NCBI GenBank assembly: GCA_017409205.1
Contig: JAFQTF010000039.1
Coordinates: forward strand, 1 to 54,831
Length of the DNA stretch: 54,831 bases
DNA from: Oscillospiraceae bacterium
Lineage (GTDB): Bacteria > Bacillota > Clostridia > Oscillospirales > Oscillospiraceae
Direction: 5' to 3'
Shown here piece by piece: positions 24,268-33,308 of the stretch. Under the pieces are notes generated by a model. It ran no database searches, had not been told where the DNA came from, and worked only from the letters and a program-made list of their open reading frames with translations. Made by a program: the position numbers and the translations under genes. The stretch's first letter is position 1; each line of letters begins with the position of its first letter.

Positions 24268-25034
24268 ATGTGTATTATCAAAAACGAAATCCCGATCCTG
24301 GAATTTGACACCGAGCAGGATGCCGTGATCTCTCCCACACATGACAGGTTAGGGCTGCAGCTGCCGGAAAAATGTGTCTTTGCCTTTGTCGGTGACTACA
24401 TCGACACTTACGCAGCTGCGTCAGGCGCACGGCTGGTATCCCATTTCGTCAGCACAACAAAGCACTACCCCATCTACATCACAACCTACCAGGGTCAGGA
24501 GATCGTTCTCTGTCAGGCGCCGGCAGGCGCTGCCGCCGCTGCTCAGATCCTGGACTGGCTCATCGGCTACGGTGTCCGTAAGATCATTTCTGCCGGCTCC
24601 TGCGGCGGACTGGAGGCTTTCGCCGAAAGTACCTTCCTGGTGCCGTACAAGGCCCTGCGGGACGAAGGAACCTCCTACCACTACGCTCCCCCTCCCGCTT
24701 TATCGAGGTGAATGAGCAGGCAAGGAGTGCCATCCGGCATACTCTGGCGGAACACAAACTGAACTGCCGGGAGGTCATCACCTGGTCTACCGACGGTTTT
24801 TTCCGGGAAACAAAGGAAAAGGTTTCCTATCGCAGAAGGGAAGGCTGCTCCGTTGTGGAAATGGAGTGCTCTGCCCTTGCCGCCTGCGCCGCTTTCCGTG
24901 GGGCGACCTGGGGCATGATACTGTACACTGCCGACAGTCTTGCAGATATCGACCGGTATGATGCCCGGAACTGGGGCGGCAATGCCTACGAATATGCCCT
25001 TACGCTCTGCCTTGATGCAGTAATCAAATTATAA
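24268..25034 (+). pseudogene. Nucleoside phosphorylase (PNP/UDP family), frameshifted
   Basis: The two halves of this gene encode one purine/uridine nucleoside phosphorylase-type protein of about 255 residues. The 5' half (24268-24711) has the family motifs FAFVGDYID, HYPIYITTYQGQEI and IISAGSCGGL; the 3' half (in frame up to 25034) has STDGFFRE and the nucleoside-binding VVEMECSALAACAAF. They are joined by a -1 shift at the C5 tract 24688-24692: adding one C restores APPSRFIEVNEQ across the junction. As written the first frame stops at 24709-24711 and the second begins with an ATG at 24708. This is either a recent loss-of-function mutation or a homopolymer base-call error. If intact, the enzyme would cleave nucleosides with phosphate to base and (deoxy)ribose-1-phosphate. 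Confidence 0.85.
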
Positions 25035-25047
25035 GGAGGAATGCCGT

Positions 25048-25296
25048 ATGAGATGCCCCCTGTGTAACAGCGAAATGCAGGAAGGCGGATTGGTAATTGA
25101 CGGCGTTGCGCCCGGCTGGGTTCCTCTGGAGCAGTTTCAGAAAAGAGGATTGCACCGGCTCGTCCATACGGGACTGCGCACAATCGGCAAGACCAGCATA
25201 TTACTGCGGCAAACCAAGGTATCCAATGCCTTTTTCTGCGCCCGCTGCAACAAGATCATTGGGGTGTTTGATGTGACCAATGCTCTGGAGGTATGA
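25048..25296 (+). CDS. Small zinc-ribbon protein (DUF6487-like)
   Basis: An 82-residue cytoplasmic protein. It has an N-terminal CPLCNSEMQEGGL and a C-terminal FCARCNKIIG, two CxxC pairs that probably bind one zinc ion, as in the DUF6487 group of small proteins. The start at 25048 is preceded by AAGGAGGAATGCCGT, 13 bases after the nucleoside phosphorylase, so they are cotranscribed. Function unknown. Two hairpins (25342-25369 and 25404-25429) follow. Confidence 0.75.
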   Translation: MRCPLCNSEMQEGGLVIDGVAPGWVPLEQFQKRGLHRLVHTGLRTIGKTSILLRQTKVSNAFFCARCNKIIGVFDVTNALEV

Positions 25297-25341
25297 TTTT
25301 CTGACAGGATCTCCCATGGATGACTGATATACAGCAAAAAT

Positions 25342-25375
25342 CCGGCCTGCAGCAGCAAATGCAGGCCGGGTTTTT
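25342..25375 (+). terminator. Rho-independent terminator
   Basis: A 10-bp stem (25342-25351 with 25360-25369) is followed by G and T5. It ends the nucleoside phosphorylase/zinc-ribbon unit. Confidence 0.85.
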
Positions 25376-25403
25376 GTTTAAAGAACCACCCCTTAACAAC
25401 GTA

Positions 25404-25429
25404 AAAACCGCCCCGGACCGGGCGGTTTT
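25404..25429. terminator. Second hairpin with A and T flanks
   Basis: AAAACCGCCC (25404-25413) pairs with GGGCGGTTTT (25420-25429). The A/T flanks make a weak bidirectional terminator possible. The region 25430-25734 contains no gene or motif I can support. Confidence 0.5.
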
Positions 25430-25734
25430 CACGTAAAAGGATGGAGGTGACATAGTTTTTCACCGGGTTAAATCATCGCTGACGCTGGCAAAATCAACGG
25501 TGATTTTTTCTGAAAACAGGATATCACATTTCGTTGGGAAAGGGAAATATCTTTTTCGGATGAATGGATTCCAGTTATTCCTTTTTTTGATAAACCGGGT
25601 CTTGCCTGCGCAGAGTGGAATACACGGGGCCGTATGTGCTGATCTTTTTCACAGAAGGCATTGTTTCCTTCCGGAATCCTTTTTCTGTTCATCTCCAGTC
25701 TTTCCGGATCATTTCTTTCTTCTGAATATGGACA

Positions 25735-25765
25735 TCGACAAAATATTCTGATATTATTATATAAT
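25735..25765 (+). promoter_or_regulatory. Predicted promoter of the dockerin LRR gene
   Basis: TCGACA (25735-25740) and TATAAT (25760-25765) have a 19-base spacer, longer than ideal. The start codon at 25794 follows an AAAGGAG site. Confidence 0.5.
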
Positions 25766-25793
25766 CTATCTTCCATGCGAAAGGAGTACCCTT

Positions 25794-28700
25794 ATGTCAG
25801 TGCTAAAACAAATTATCAGCCTGTTTCTTGTCTTTGCGTTATCAGCAAACTGTATTTCGCCTTTGGCTGTCTCTGCAGAAGAAACCGGTTCTGATATTAC
25901 AGTTTCTCAGGAAACCCAGTCGTCTCCTGAAACTGATACTGCAAACAACGGTATGCTGCCCGTTTCCACCGATACACCGGAAACAGATCCAGCTCCGTCT
26001 GACAGTACCACTCTGCCGGTAATTCCCGATAATGCCGAGCCATCTGGCAGTATGGATCCCGATACGACTGCAGGATCCAATGAATTTCAGGAGCCCGATA
26101 TCACCGATGATTCCCAGAATACAGAAATGAGCGAGGGTACCCAGGATACAGAAGTAAGCGAGGACATCCAGGATCCTGATGTATCTGACAGTCAGCAGGA
26201 TATCACCGAAGAGACCCCTCCCCTTCTGAACAGCGGTGAGCCCACATTCACCTTCAGCAACGGCAAACTCACCGGTTGTGATCCCGGTTCCGCAACCGAG
26301 ATCGTTATTCCGGAGCAGATCAACTCCGTGACTGTCAGCGTTATCAGCGACCAGGCTTTTCAAAACCTGACGACCATAACCTCCGTTGTCATTCCCAGCA
26401 CTGTAAAGACCATTGCTGATTCCGCATTCTCCGGCTGCACCGCACTGGAAACCGTCTCTATCCCCCAAAGTGTTACCTTCATCGGCTCACAGGCCTTCTC
26501 CGGCTGCAGCAGTCTGAAGGAACTCTCTCTGACCGGTGTTCAGACCATCAGTTATGAATCCTTTTCCGGCTGCACCGCTCTGAGCAGTCTGTCCCTGCCC
26601 AACACGCTGACAGCCATTGGTGTCCGCGCTTTTGCCGACTGCACCAGCCTGACCAATGTCACCATCCCCGGCAGTGTTGTAAATGTCGGTGCAAACGCAT
26701 TTGTCAGCTGCAGCGGCCTGACCACCGTAATTGTGGAGGAAGGTGTCCGCCTTCTGGACGCCTGCTGCTTCTGGAACTGTACCAGCCTGACTGACATCAC
26801 CTTCCCTCCCACGCTTTCCATGCTGGGCGAATTCATATTTGCCGCCGATACGGATGCCAGTGTTCCTCTGAACTCTGCCGATCTGGGCCATACCCAGATC
26901 ACAACAATCCCCAATGGTGCCTTTAACCACTGCACCAGTCTGAAAACAGTAACCCTTCCGGATACCGTAACCGCGCTGGGTTCAGAAGCTTTTCGCGAGT
27001 GTACTTCCCTGACCAGTGTCAATATTCCGGATTCCGTGCAGTCTATCGGCAACTCTGCCTTTTTCAACTGCCATTCCCTTCAGCAGATCCACCTTCCCGA
27101 CGGCATCCAGATTCTGGATGAATGGACGTTCTTCCATTGCTGCAGTTTGACAGAACTCACCATTCCCGGATCTGTGCATACCATCGGCAATTACGCGCTT
27201 CGGTTCTGCCAGGGACTGACTAATATCGAAATTCCCGCAAGCGTGACCACCATTGGTACCGAAGCTTTCCAGGATTGTATCGGACTGACATCCATCGTCA
27301 TTCCCGACAGTGTCACCGACCTTGGTGCCCGGGCATTTTATATTTGCTCCGGTCTGCGTTCCGCTGTAATTGGCGAAGGCATCACCGAGATCAAAGAATA
27401 CACATTCTCCCACTGTGCTGAACTGGAACAGCTTACGATTGGCAGCAATGTCAGGACCATCGGCAGCAATGCCTTCTCCTACTGCTACAACAAGCTTTCC
27501 GAGATCAATCTTCCCCATGGTGTGGAGATCATTGGCGACTACGCCTTCGATCACTGCAATCAGCTTTCCGTCATCACCATCCCGGAAACTGTCACCCAGC
27601 TCGGCAGCAATGCCTTTGACAGCAACATCATCCAGGAAGCCTGGGTTCTGAACCGGAATATGACCTTCGGCACCTCGGTATTTCCCCGTGCACCCGTGGA
27701 ATTTACCATCCACGGATATCCCGGCAGCACCGCCGAAGCCTACGCCTCCGCAAACGGTCATCTTTTCAAGTCAATGGGATCCCGGACGCTTTCCGTCCGC
27801 CTGATGCTCTCCGAAGAAGAGGAGCTGACCAGTGGATTCACCATTACCTGGTATGACGAAGAAGACACCGTTGTTTGCGAAACACCGCAATTTGCAGAGG
27901 CCGATCCTGACAGAACCTATCGTTTTGAGATTGACTTTACAGACGAAGTGGCTGTCCGGTTTGTCCTGCCCGAAGGTCAGACCATTACACCTGACTCCGG
28001 GGATGAAACCATCCTGACACTGACCCCCATTCCTACACTGATCTTTAGCGGCAAGGCTGCCGATCAGAATGGTCAGGGCATCTCCGGTGCTTCCGTCACT
28101 GTCAGAATTCTCGGAACCACTGTCGACCAGACTGCTGAAACAGATGCCTCCGGTGGCTTTTCCTTGGTGCTTCCTGCATTGGATGCCGCTTTGACCATTC
28201 GCAGGGACGGTTACTACAGTGTCAGAAGCAACCATTTCTTAAGTGCAGTTCAGGCCGAAACCTACAATGCCGGCATTATTACGATGTCCGAAACCATTTC
28301 CGACCGGATCGCACTGGAAGTGTCCCTGATTCCCGCTGCAGAAGATCCGGGTTCCGCGATTGAAATCCCCCTTTCTCAGCCGCAATCCCTTTCCTTTGAT
28401 GTGACCGGCGGTTCCGGAAATTCCATTACCGGCTATGAGCTGCAGGGTTCCAGCCTGATCTTCCTCCCCGGTGACGTCTCTGCCGGTGAAGCGATCACGA
28501 TCCGTGCATCTGACCCCAGCGGAGAGTACCTTGCATCGGATGCAGTAACCGTAACACTGGACAGCAATAAAATCGGCTCCGCATCTCTGTCGCTTACCCA
28601 GAAGGGTATGCTGCAGCTTGGCGGCGTTACCAACTGTGAGGCCACCGCAACGCTGTTCAATTCCCAGGGTAAAAGCATCTGGGTCACGCCTGCCGGTGCA

Positions 28701-31700
28701 GGCATCACCAGTGCACCTCTGGATGCGGGAGCCTATACGCTGGTTCTTCTGGAAAACACCAGTCTCCTGCGCAGTATCGACTCTCTGGCCTATCTGGATT
28801 CCCTGGGACTCACTGCCGGTGCTGATTACCTGAAACTGTCCGTCAGTATTCAGAACGGCGTGCTGTGCAAACTGGATGCCTGCTCCATTCCCGAACTGAA
28901 CGAAAACCGCCTTACCCACACGCTGGAGCACGCTGTCTCCGTTACCAAACCTGCAGGCTATGCCCCCGGCGAACTGTTTATGCTGCGGCTTTCCTACCGT
29001 CTGGATCCTGCAAAGGGTGTCTCTGCCCAGAGTCTGCAGGCAGTTCTGCCCCAGGGTGTGGAGCCTGCCGATGGCCGGACTGCATTGGTCAACAATGCAG
29101 CTGCCACCTATTCTTATGATGCTTCCAGCCGTATCATCACGCTGAACGTTTCCGGTCTGGAGGAATGTGAAGCATACCTGTATTGTATGGCCGGTGCTGC
29201 CGCAGGTGATTACAGCATCAACGGTGCCCTGGCTCTGTCCAACGGCATTCTTCAGCCCATCGGCACCGCCTTTGCCCGTGTGCATACCGCTACGCTGACC
29301 GTACCGGAGAATCCTGCCTCCGCCATCATCACTGCCAGCGGCAAGACCGCTCCCTATGCATCTGTCACCGTGTATGACAACGGCATTGCCGTGGCAACCG
29401 TCACAGCCAATGCTGTGGGCAGCTGGAGTACATCCATTGATCTGACCAAAAACCAGTACATCCTTGTCTATCACCAGATCTATGCAAGGATCTCCTCTTC
29501 CTATTTTGGTTCTCCGCTGACAACGGAGCGAAAGCTTGTTACATACGATCAGCAGTCTGTTGAGCTTTCCAAAATCACCATGTACAATACTGATGACTTT
29601 GGTGAAAGCATAACTGTTTTTGATTTTACCAGTCATTCCACCACAGTGCCCCATTACCGGTTCAATCCCACCCTTCCCACCTTCCGGTTTGAGGTCGAGT
29701 TCCGTGGAAATTCTCCACTGGCAGAAGCTTTTGTCGCCGTGGAAGACGATTTGGGCACCATGACCTATATTCCCCTGACCAAATCTGCCTCCGGCGTGTG
29801 GACTGCAACCCATGATTTCGAACGGCCGCCCGTTGCCGTCGGTGCATCCTTCACCAAGGAACAGATGCGCGCCACCCCCATGGATGAGGAGTTCTATAAT
29901 GCGGTAAAAGAAGAAGCGCAACAGCTTACCAGTGAAATATCTGCCATCTATGATGCCGCTTTTGCAGAGCATTTTGAGAACACATTTGATCCGGAGACCA
30001 TGATGGGTACGCTTTCCTGTACCGATCCGGAAACTGCTGAAGTGTATACAGTAGCACAGTACCGGATGGAGGCGAACCATCTCGCCGAAGGCACCACTGC
30101 AGCTTCTCTGGAAGAAAACGGATACATTGCAATCAGCGAAGACGCCACCATGTGGATGTACATGGATCACAGCAGTTCCACCAGCATCACGCTTGCAAAT
30201 CTTGACCAGATGCTGTCGGTCACCCTTGTTGTAGTCTTTGACGGAAGTACCGCCTCTGCTGCCGATCTTGGAGAGTCCCTCTATTACTGGTGGATTGAAG
30301 ATGTTTATGACTTCAAAAATAACCTCGCACCATTTCTGGATGCCATTCCAGGTCCCATTGGTCTCGCCTTCAAAGGTGCAAATCTGGTGGCCAATGCCGC
30401 AGATCTGTGGAATCAGCTGAAATGCTTCGAAATGCAGATCGACGGAAACTATCAAGTCCTGCTCGATTATCTGGACCATCTGGAAAAACTTATGGAAATG
30501 AAGTGTGAAGATGGCAGTTATGTTCTGAATTATGGCGACCTGGACTATGCCAGAGCACAGCTGATCGACTTGATCGGCGAAGTCGGTCAATACCGCCAGA
30601 TGTGTCATGACCTGAAAATGAAGCTTACCGGTTTGAATGCGTTTTCCTTCCTGGGATCCCTCACACTGGCCCTCCTGCCCAATGATCCCAAAATGGATAA
30701 ATTGAACCTGAACGGTTATGACATTATGAGCGCTTATCTGGGTTTCAACTCCAACCAGATAACCGGTCCTCTTACTAAAATGAATCTGGATGCCATGAAA
30801 GAAGCCGTTGGTTCCGGTTTTGAAGATGTATACGGGGATTTGACCGGCCTGCAGGATTGGCTTCTTCCCAAACTCGATATGAATAACTGTAAACGGCAGG
30901 ATCCTGACAAACCTCCTGTAAAGCCTGTTGAGGTATGGTGGGATCCCTCCGGTTATGTATTTGAAGCTGTTCCTTCCAACCGTCTCTCCGGCGTAACCGC
31001 AGAAATCTACTACGAAGGCACCGATGGCAGTGATGTGCGCTGGAATGCCGCAGACTATGACCAGATCAGCCCTCAGATCACCGATGCGTCCGGAAGCTAC
31101 CGCTGGGATGTGATCCCCGGAAACTGGAAGGTGATTTTCACAAAAGATGGTTATCTGACCGCCGATACCAGTCAGGTAGAGCAGGCCGTTGACGGATGGC
31201 TCCCCGTTCCGCCGCCCCAGTTGAATATCCATGTGGGCATGATTTCCACCAATGCCCCTGTCGTTGTGCAGACAGCGGCTTACTCCGACCGGACGGAAGT
31301 AAAGTTTAGTCAGTACATGAACATCGAAAGTGTGCAAGATGCCGTCAGTCTGCTGCATGACGGAAATTCCGTTTCCGTGAATGTGCAGCCACTGGATGCA
31401 GAATATGATCTTTCCGGTGAGCATCAGTACGCCACCCGGTTTGCTCTGATCCCTACTGACGGAAGCTTCACAGGCAGCGTGATCCTCGGTGTTTCTACCG
31501 ACGCAGAGAATTACGCCGGAACCGCTCTGGAAAACACCTTTATATCTTCTGCCATGGATCCGGTTGAACGGCCGACCGGACTGAACGGCCCCGATGCCGT
31601 TTCCATCGGCACCGGAAAAGAGGTCACCATTGCCCTGACCCTGCAGCCCTGCGTTGCAGGCAAGATGCTTCAGGTTGAAACTGCCACCCCCAGCCTGGTC

Positions 31701-32327
31701 AGTGTTCTGACTGACGAAGTGGTGACGGATGAAAACGGCCGCGCAGTTATTTCCGTTCAGGGTATTATGCCCGGAGATGGCAGTATCACTGTGACAGAAC
31801 CCGAATCCGGTCTGCATAAAACCATTGCTGTCAACACAATGGATCCTGCTGAAGATTCCACCGTTCAGAGCGTTGTTGCCACACTGGAAGATGGCACCGT
31901 AATTACCACCGGCATGGCACTGCCTGCCGGAACCAGGGTGTTCCTGACCTCCCTGTCCGAAAATGCTGTTATACGCTATACGCTGAACAACACCTGTCCC
32001 TGCAAAGACACCGCTCTGACCTACACCGGTCCCATTGTTTTAACAGAGGATGTTTCCTATCTCCGTGCCGCCGCCTGTTTGAATGGTGTATACAGCGCCA
32101 CCATCAAAATCGCACTGACTGTCACCGGGACTTCTCTGCGCGGTGATCTGAACAACGATGGTGTTGTTAACGACGGCGATGTGGAATACCTTCTCTGGCA
32201 TACACTGTTCCCGGAGTTCAATCCCATTTCCGGTGATGCTGACTTCGATGGGAACGGTACGGTGAATGATGCCGATGTAGAATATCTCCTGTGGCATACA
32301 CTTTTCCCGGAATTCAATCCTCTGTAA
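25794..32327 (+). CDS. Giant secreted BspA-type leucine-rich repeat protein with C-terminal dockerin
   Basis: A 2177-residue exported protein. Residues 1-28 are a signal peptide (basic start, hydrophobic core, cleavage near VSAEE). Residues 30-145 are rich in Ser, Thr, Asp, Glu and Pro. About 150-650 are roughly twenty BspA-type repeats of the form AFxxCxxLxxIxIPxSVxxIG. About 780-860 is a carboxypeptidase-regulatory-like beta domain (SGKAADQNGQGISGASVTV), and a second such segment lies near 1710-1790. Close to the end is a chitobiase-like beta domain (VIRYTLNNTCP..YTGPI). The last 61 residues are a dockerin with two calcium loops, DLNNDGVVNDGD and DFDGNGTVNDAD, each followed by VEYLLWHTLFPEFNP. 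It would be recruited by a surface cohesin such as the product of 32349. BspA repeats often mediate adhesion; no catalytic domain is recognised. Confidence 0.9.
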   Translation: MSVLKQIISLFLVFALSANCISPLAVSAEETGSDITVSQETQSSPETDTANNGMLPVSTDTPETDPAPSDSTTLPVIPDNAEPSGSMDPDTTAGSNEFQEPDITDDSQNTEMSEGTQDTEVSEDIQDPDVSDSQQDITEETPPLLNSGEPTFTFSNGKLTGCDPGSATEIVIPEQINSVTVSVISDQAFQNLTTITSVVIPSTVKTIADSAFSGCTALETVSIPQSVTFIGSQAFSGCSSLKELSLTGVQTISYESFSGCTALSSLSLPNTLTAIGVRAFADCTSLTNVTIPGSVVNVGANAFVSCSGLTTVIVEEGVRLLDACCFWNCTSLTDITFPPTLSMLGEFIFAADTDASVPLNSADLGHTQITTIPNGAFNHCTSLKTVTLPDTVTALGSEAFRECTSLTSVNIPDSVQSIGNSAFFNCHSLQQIHLPDGIQILDEWTFFHCCSLTELTIPGSVHTIGNYALRFCQGLTNIEIPASVTTIGTEAFQDCIGLTSIVIPDSVTDLGARAFYICSGLRSAVIGEGITEIKEYTFSHCAELEQLTIGSNVRTIGSNAFSYCYNKLSEINLPHGVEIIGDYAFDHCNQLSVITIPETVTQLGSNAFDSNIIQEAWVLNRNMTFGTSVFPRAPVEFTIHGYPGSTAEAYASANGHLFKSMGSRTLSVRLMLSEEEELTSGFTITWYDEEDTVVCETPQFAEADPDRTYRFEIDFTDEVAVRFVLPEGQTITPDSGDETILTLTPIPTLIFSGKAADQNGQGISGASVTVRILGTTVDQTAETDASGGFSLVLPALDAALTIRRDGYYSVRSNHFLSAVQAETYNAGIITMSETISDRIALEVSLIPAAEDPGSAIEIPLSQPQSLSFDVTGGSGNSITGYELQGSSLIFLPGDVSAGEAITIRASDPSGEYLASDAVTVTLDSNKIGSASLSLTQKGMLQLGGVTNCEATATLFNSQGKSIWVTPAGAGITSAPLDAGAYTLVLLENTSLLRSIDSLAYLDSLGLTAGADYLKLSVSIQNGVLCKLDACSIPELNENRLTHTLEHAVSVTKPAGYAPGELFMLRLSYRLDPAKGVSAQSLQAVLPQGVEPADGRTALVNNAAATYSYDASSRIITLNVSGLEECEAYLYCMAGAAAGDYSINGALALSNGILQPIGTAFARVHTATLTVPENPASAIITASGKTAPYASVTVYDNGIAVATVTANAVGSWSTSIDLTKNQYILVYHQIYARISSSYFGSPLTTERKLVTYDQQSVELSKITMYNTDDFGESITVFDFTSHSTTVPHYRFNPTLPTFRFEVEFRGNSPLAEAFVAVEDDLGTMTYIPLTKSASGVWTATHDFERPPVAVGASFTKEQMRATPMDEEFYNAVKEEAQQLTSEISAIYDAAFAEHFENTFDPETMMGTLSCTDPETAEVYTVAQYRMEANHLAEGTTAASLEENGYIAISEDATMWMYMDHSSSTSITLANLDQMLSVTLVVVFDGSTASAADLGESLYYWWIEDVYDFKNNLAPFLDAIPGPIGLAFKGANLVANAADLWNQLKCFEMQIDGNYQVLLDYLDHLEKLMEMKCEDGSYVLNYGDLDYARAQLIDLIGEVGQYRQMCHDLKMKLTGLNAFSFLGSLTLALLPNDPKMDKLNLNGYDIMSAYLGFNSNQITGPLTKMNLDAMKEAVGSGFEDVYGDLTGLQDWLLPKLDMNNCKRQDPDKPPVKPVEVWWDPSGYVFEAVPSNRLSGVTAEIYYEGTDGSDVRWNAADYDQISPQITDASGSYRWDVIPGNWKVIFTKDGYLTADTSQVEQAVDGWLPVPPPQLNIHVGMISTNAPVVVQTAAYSDRTEVKFSQYMNIESVQDAVSLLHDGNSVSVNVQPLDAEYDLSGEHQYATRFALIPTDGSFTGSVILGVSTDAENYAGTALENTFISSAMDPVERPTGLNGPDAVSIGTGKEVTIALTLQPCVAGKMLQVETATPSLVSVLTDEVVTDENGRAVISVQGIMPGDGSITVTEPESGLHKTIAVNTMDPAEDSTVQSVVATLEDGTVITTGMALPAGTRVFLTSLSENAVIRYTLNNTCPCKDTALTYTGPIVLTEDVSYLRAAACLNGVYSATIKIALTVTGTSLRGDLNNDGVVNDGDVEYLLWHTLFPEFNPISGDADFDGNGTVNDADVEYLLWHTLFPEFNPL

Positions 32328-32348
32328 TATATCAAAAGGATGTTTGCT

Positions 32349-33131
32349 ATGATAAGAAAAACTATTGTGTGTCTGCTTAGTATCCTGCTGATCGGAATTC
32401 TGACCTTGCCGGTTTCCGCCGCAGAACCTGTTTCGTTTACCATCTGTGCATCTGCTGACAGCGCAGCCTCCGGAAACGAAATCGAATTCGAGGTCACAGT
32501 CAGCAGTAACACAGCATGTACCTCCTTCGGCCTGATTCTTAATTATGACACTTCCGTCTTTGAAATCACCGGAGGAACCTGCACAATGAGTGATTCCCTC
32601 TTCAGTGTTTTCGATGCGGAAAAGGGATTTGCCTACCTGTTCGATAATCCCAGCATCCCCAATGGTACCATCGGAACCTTTACGATGCGTGTAAAAGACA
32701 GCGCACCCAACACCAGTACAGCCGTTTCCGGTATCACATCTGTAAAAAACGGTTCCGATTCCATTTCCTCTGAACTCATCGATGCTGCTGTCCGGATCTA
32801 TGGCAGCGGCGCTCCCACGCAGATCAAACCTGACGGCAATACCTCTATACCCCAGAAACAAACCCAGCCGCCCGTCACGGAACAGGCCCCCTCTGCACAA
32901 TCTTCCGCCACCAATGCCCCCGAGACCGATACCCTGATGCCGGACGGCACCTCTGCCGGAGACGAAAGCACTTCCCCGGAGACCCGGGATACTGCTTCCC
33001 CCGCCACAGCTGAAGCAGAACAGCATCAGGCAGAATATCCTCTGCCCATTCAGATCATCATTGCCCTGCTGCTCGTTTCCATTGCAGCCTGTATCGCACT
33101 GCTGGTCAAACTCCTTAAAAAGAAAAGATAG
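32349..33131 (+). CDS. Membrane-anchored single-cohesin protein
   Basis: A 260-residue surface protein: signal peptide (1-25, ending VSAAEP), one cohesin-like domain (about 27-150, with ASGNEIEFEVTV, FGLILNYDTSVFEITGG and NGTIGTFTMRV), a Pro/Thr/Ser/Glu-rich spacer (about 155-225), and a C-terminal membrane helix followed by KLLKKKR. No LPxTG-like motif is seen, so it is probably held by the membrane helix alone. I use the ATG at 32349 because AAAGGA sits 9 bases upstream; an ATG at 32340 is too close to it. It follows the dockerin gene by 21 bases and is cotranscribed with it, which suggests it is the docking partner. A terminator at 33140 closes the pair. Confidence 0.88.
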   Translation: MIRKTIVCLLSILLIGILTLPVSAAEPVSFTICASADSAASGNEIEFEVTVSSNTACTSFGLILNYDTSVFEITGGTCTMSDSLFSVFDAEKGFAYLFDNPSIPNGTIGTFTMRVKDSAPNTSTAVSGITSVKNGSDSISSELIDAAVRIYGSGAPTQIKPDGNTSIPQKQTQPPVTEQAPSAQSSATNAPETDTLMPDGTSAGDESTSPETRDTASPATAEAEQHQAEYPLPIQIIIALLLVSIAACIALLVKLLKKKR

Positions 33132-33139
33132 CCCTCAGC

Positions 33140-33171
33140 AAGCGGCCAGACATATCGTCTGGCCGCTTTTC
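33140..33171 (+). terminator. Terminator after the first cohesin gene
   Basis: A perfect 12-bp stem (33140-33151 with 33157-33168) is followed by TTCCC. The T run is short, so efficiency is uncertain. Confidence 0.7.
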
Positions 33172-33206
33172 CCGCAATTATCTGTTTTTTCTTCCCCTGC
33201 TTTTCC

Positions 33207-33235
33207 TTGACCCGGCAGATCAAAAGGACTATAAT
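33207..33235 (+). promoter_or_regulatory. Promoter of the transglutaminase-dockerin gene
   Basis: TTGACC (33207-33212) and TATAAT (33230-33235) with a 17-base spacer. It leaves a 5' leader of about 65 nt. Confidence 0.8.
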
Positions 33236-33308
33236 AACAGAAGATAACCTGGCAAATTATTCAAAAGGTAATCAAAATAATACGAAAAACAGAATTGGAG
33301 GAACCAAC

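Noticed and set aside
28239..31817. A very long open frame (about 1190 codons) on the minus strand opposite the LRR-dockerin gene, and similar long antisense frames over ptsI, murP, the synthetases and other genes.
   Set aside because: They lie exactly opposite well-supported genes, have low-complexity or Gly/His/Gln-rich products, no family motifs and no ribosome sites. They arise from biased codon use on the true strand.
32340..32348. ATG at 32340 as start of the first cohesin protein.
   Set aside because: It overlaps the AAAGGA ribosome site; the ATG at 32349 has correct spacing and gives a standard signal peptide.
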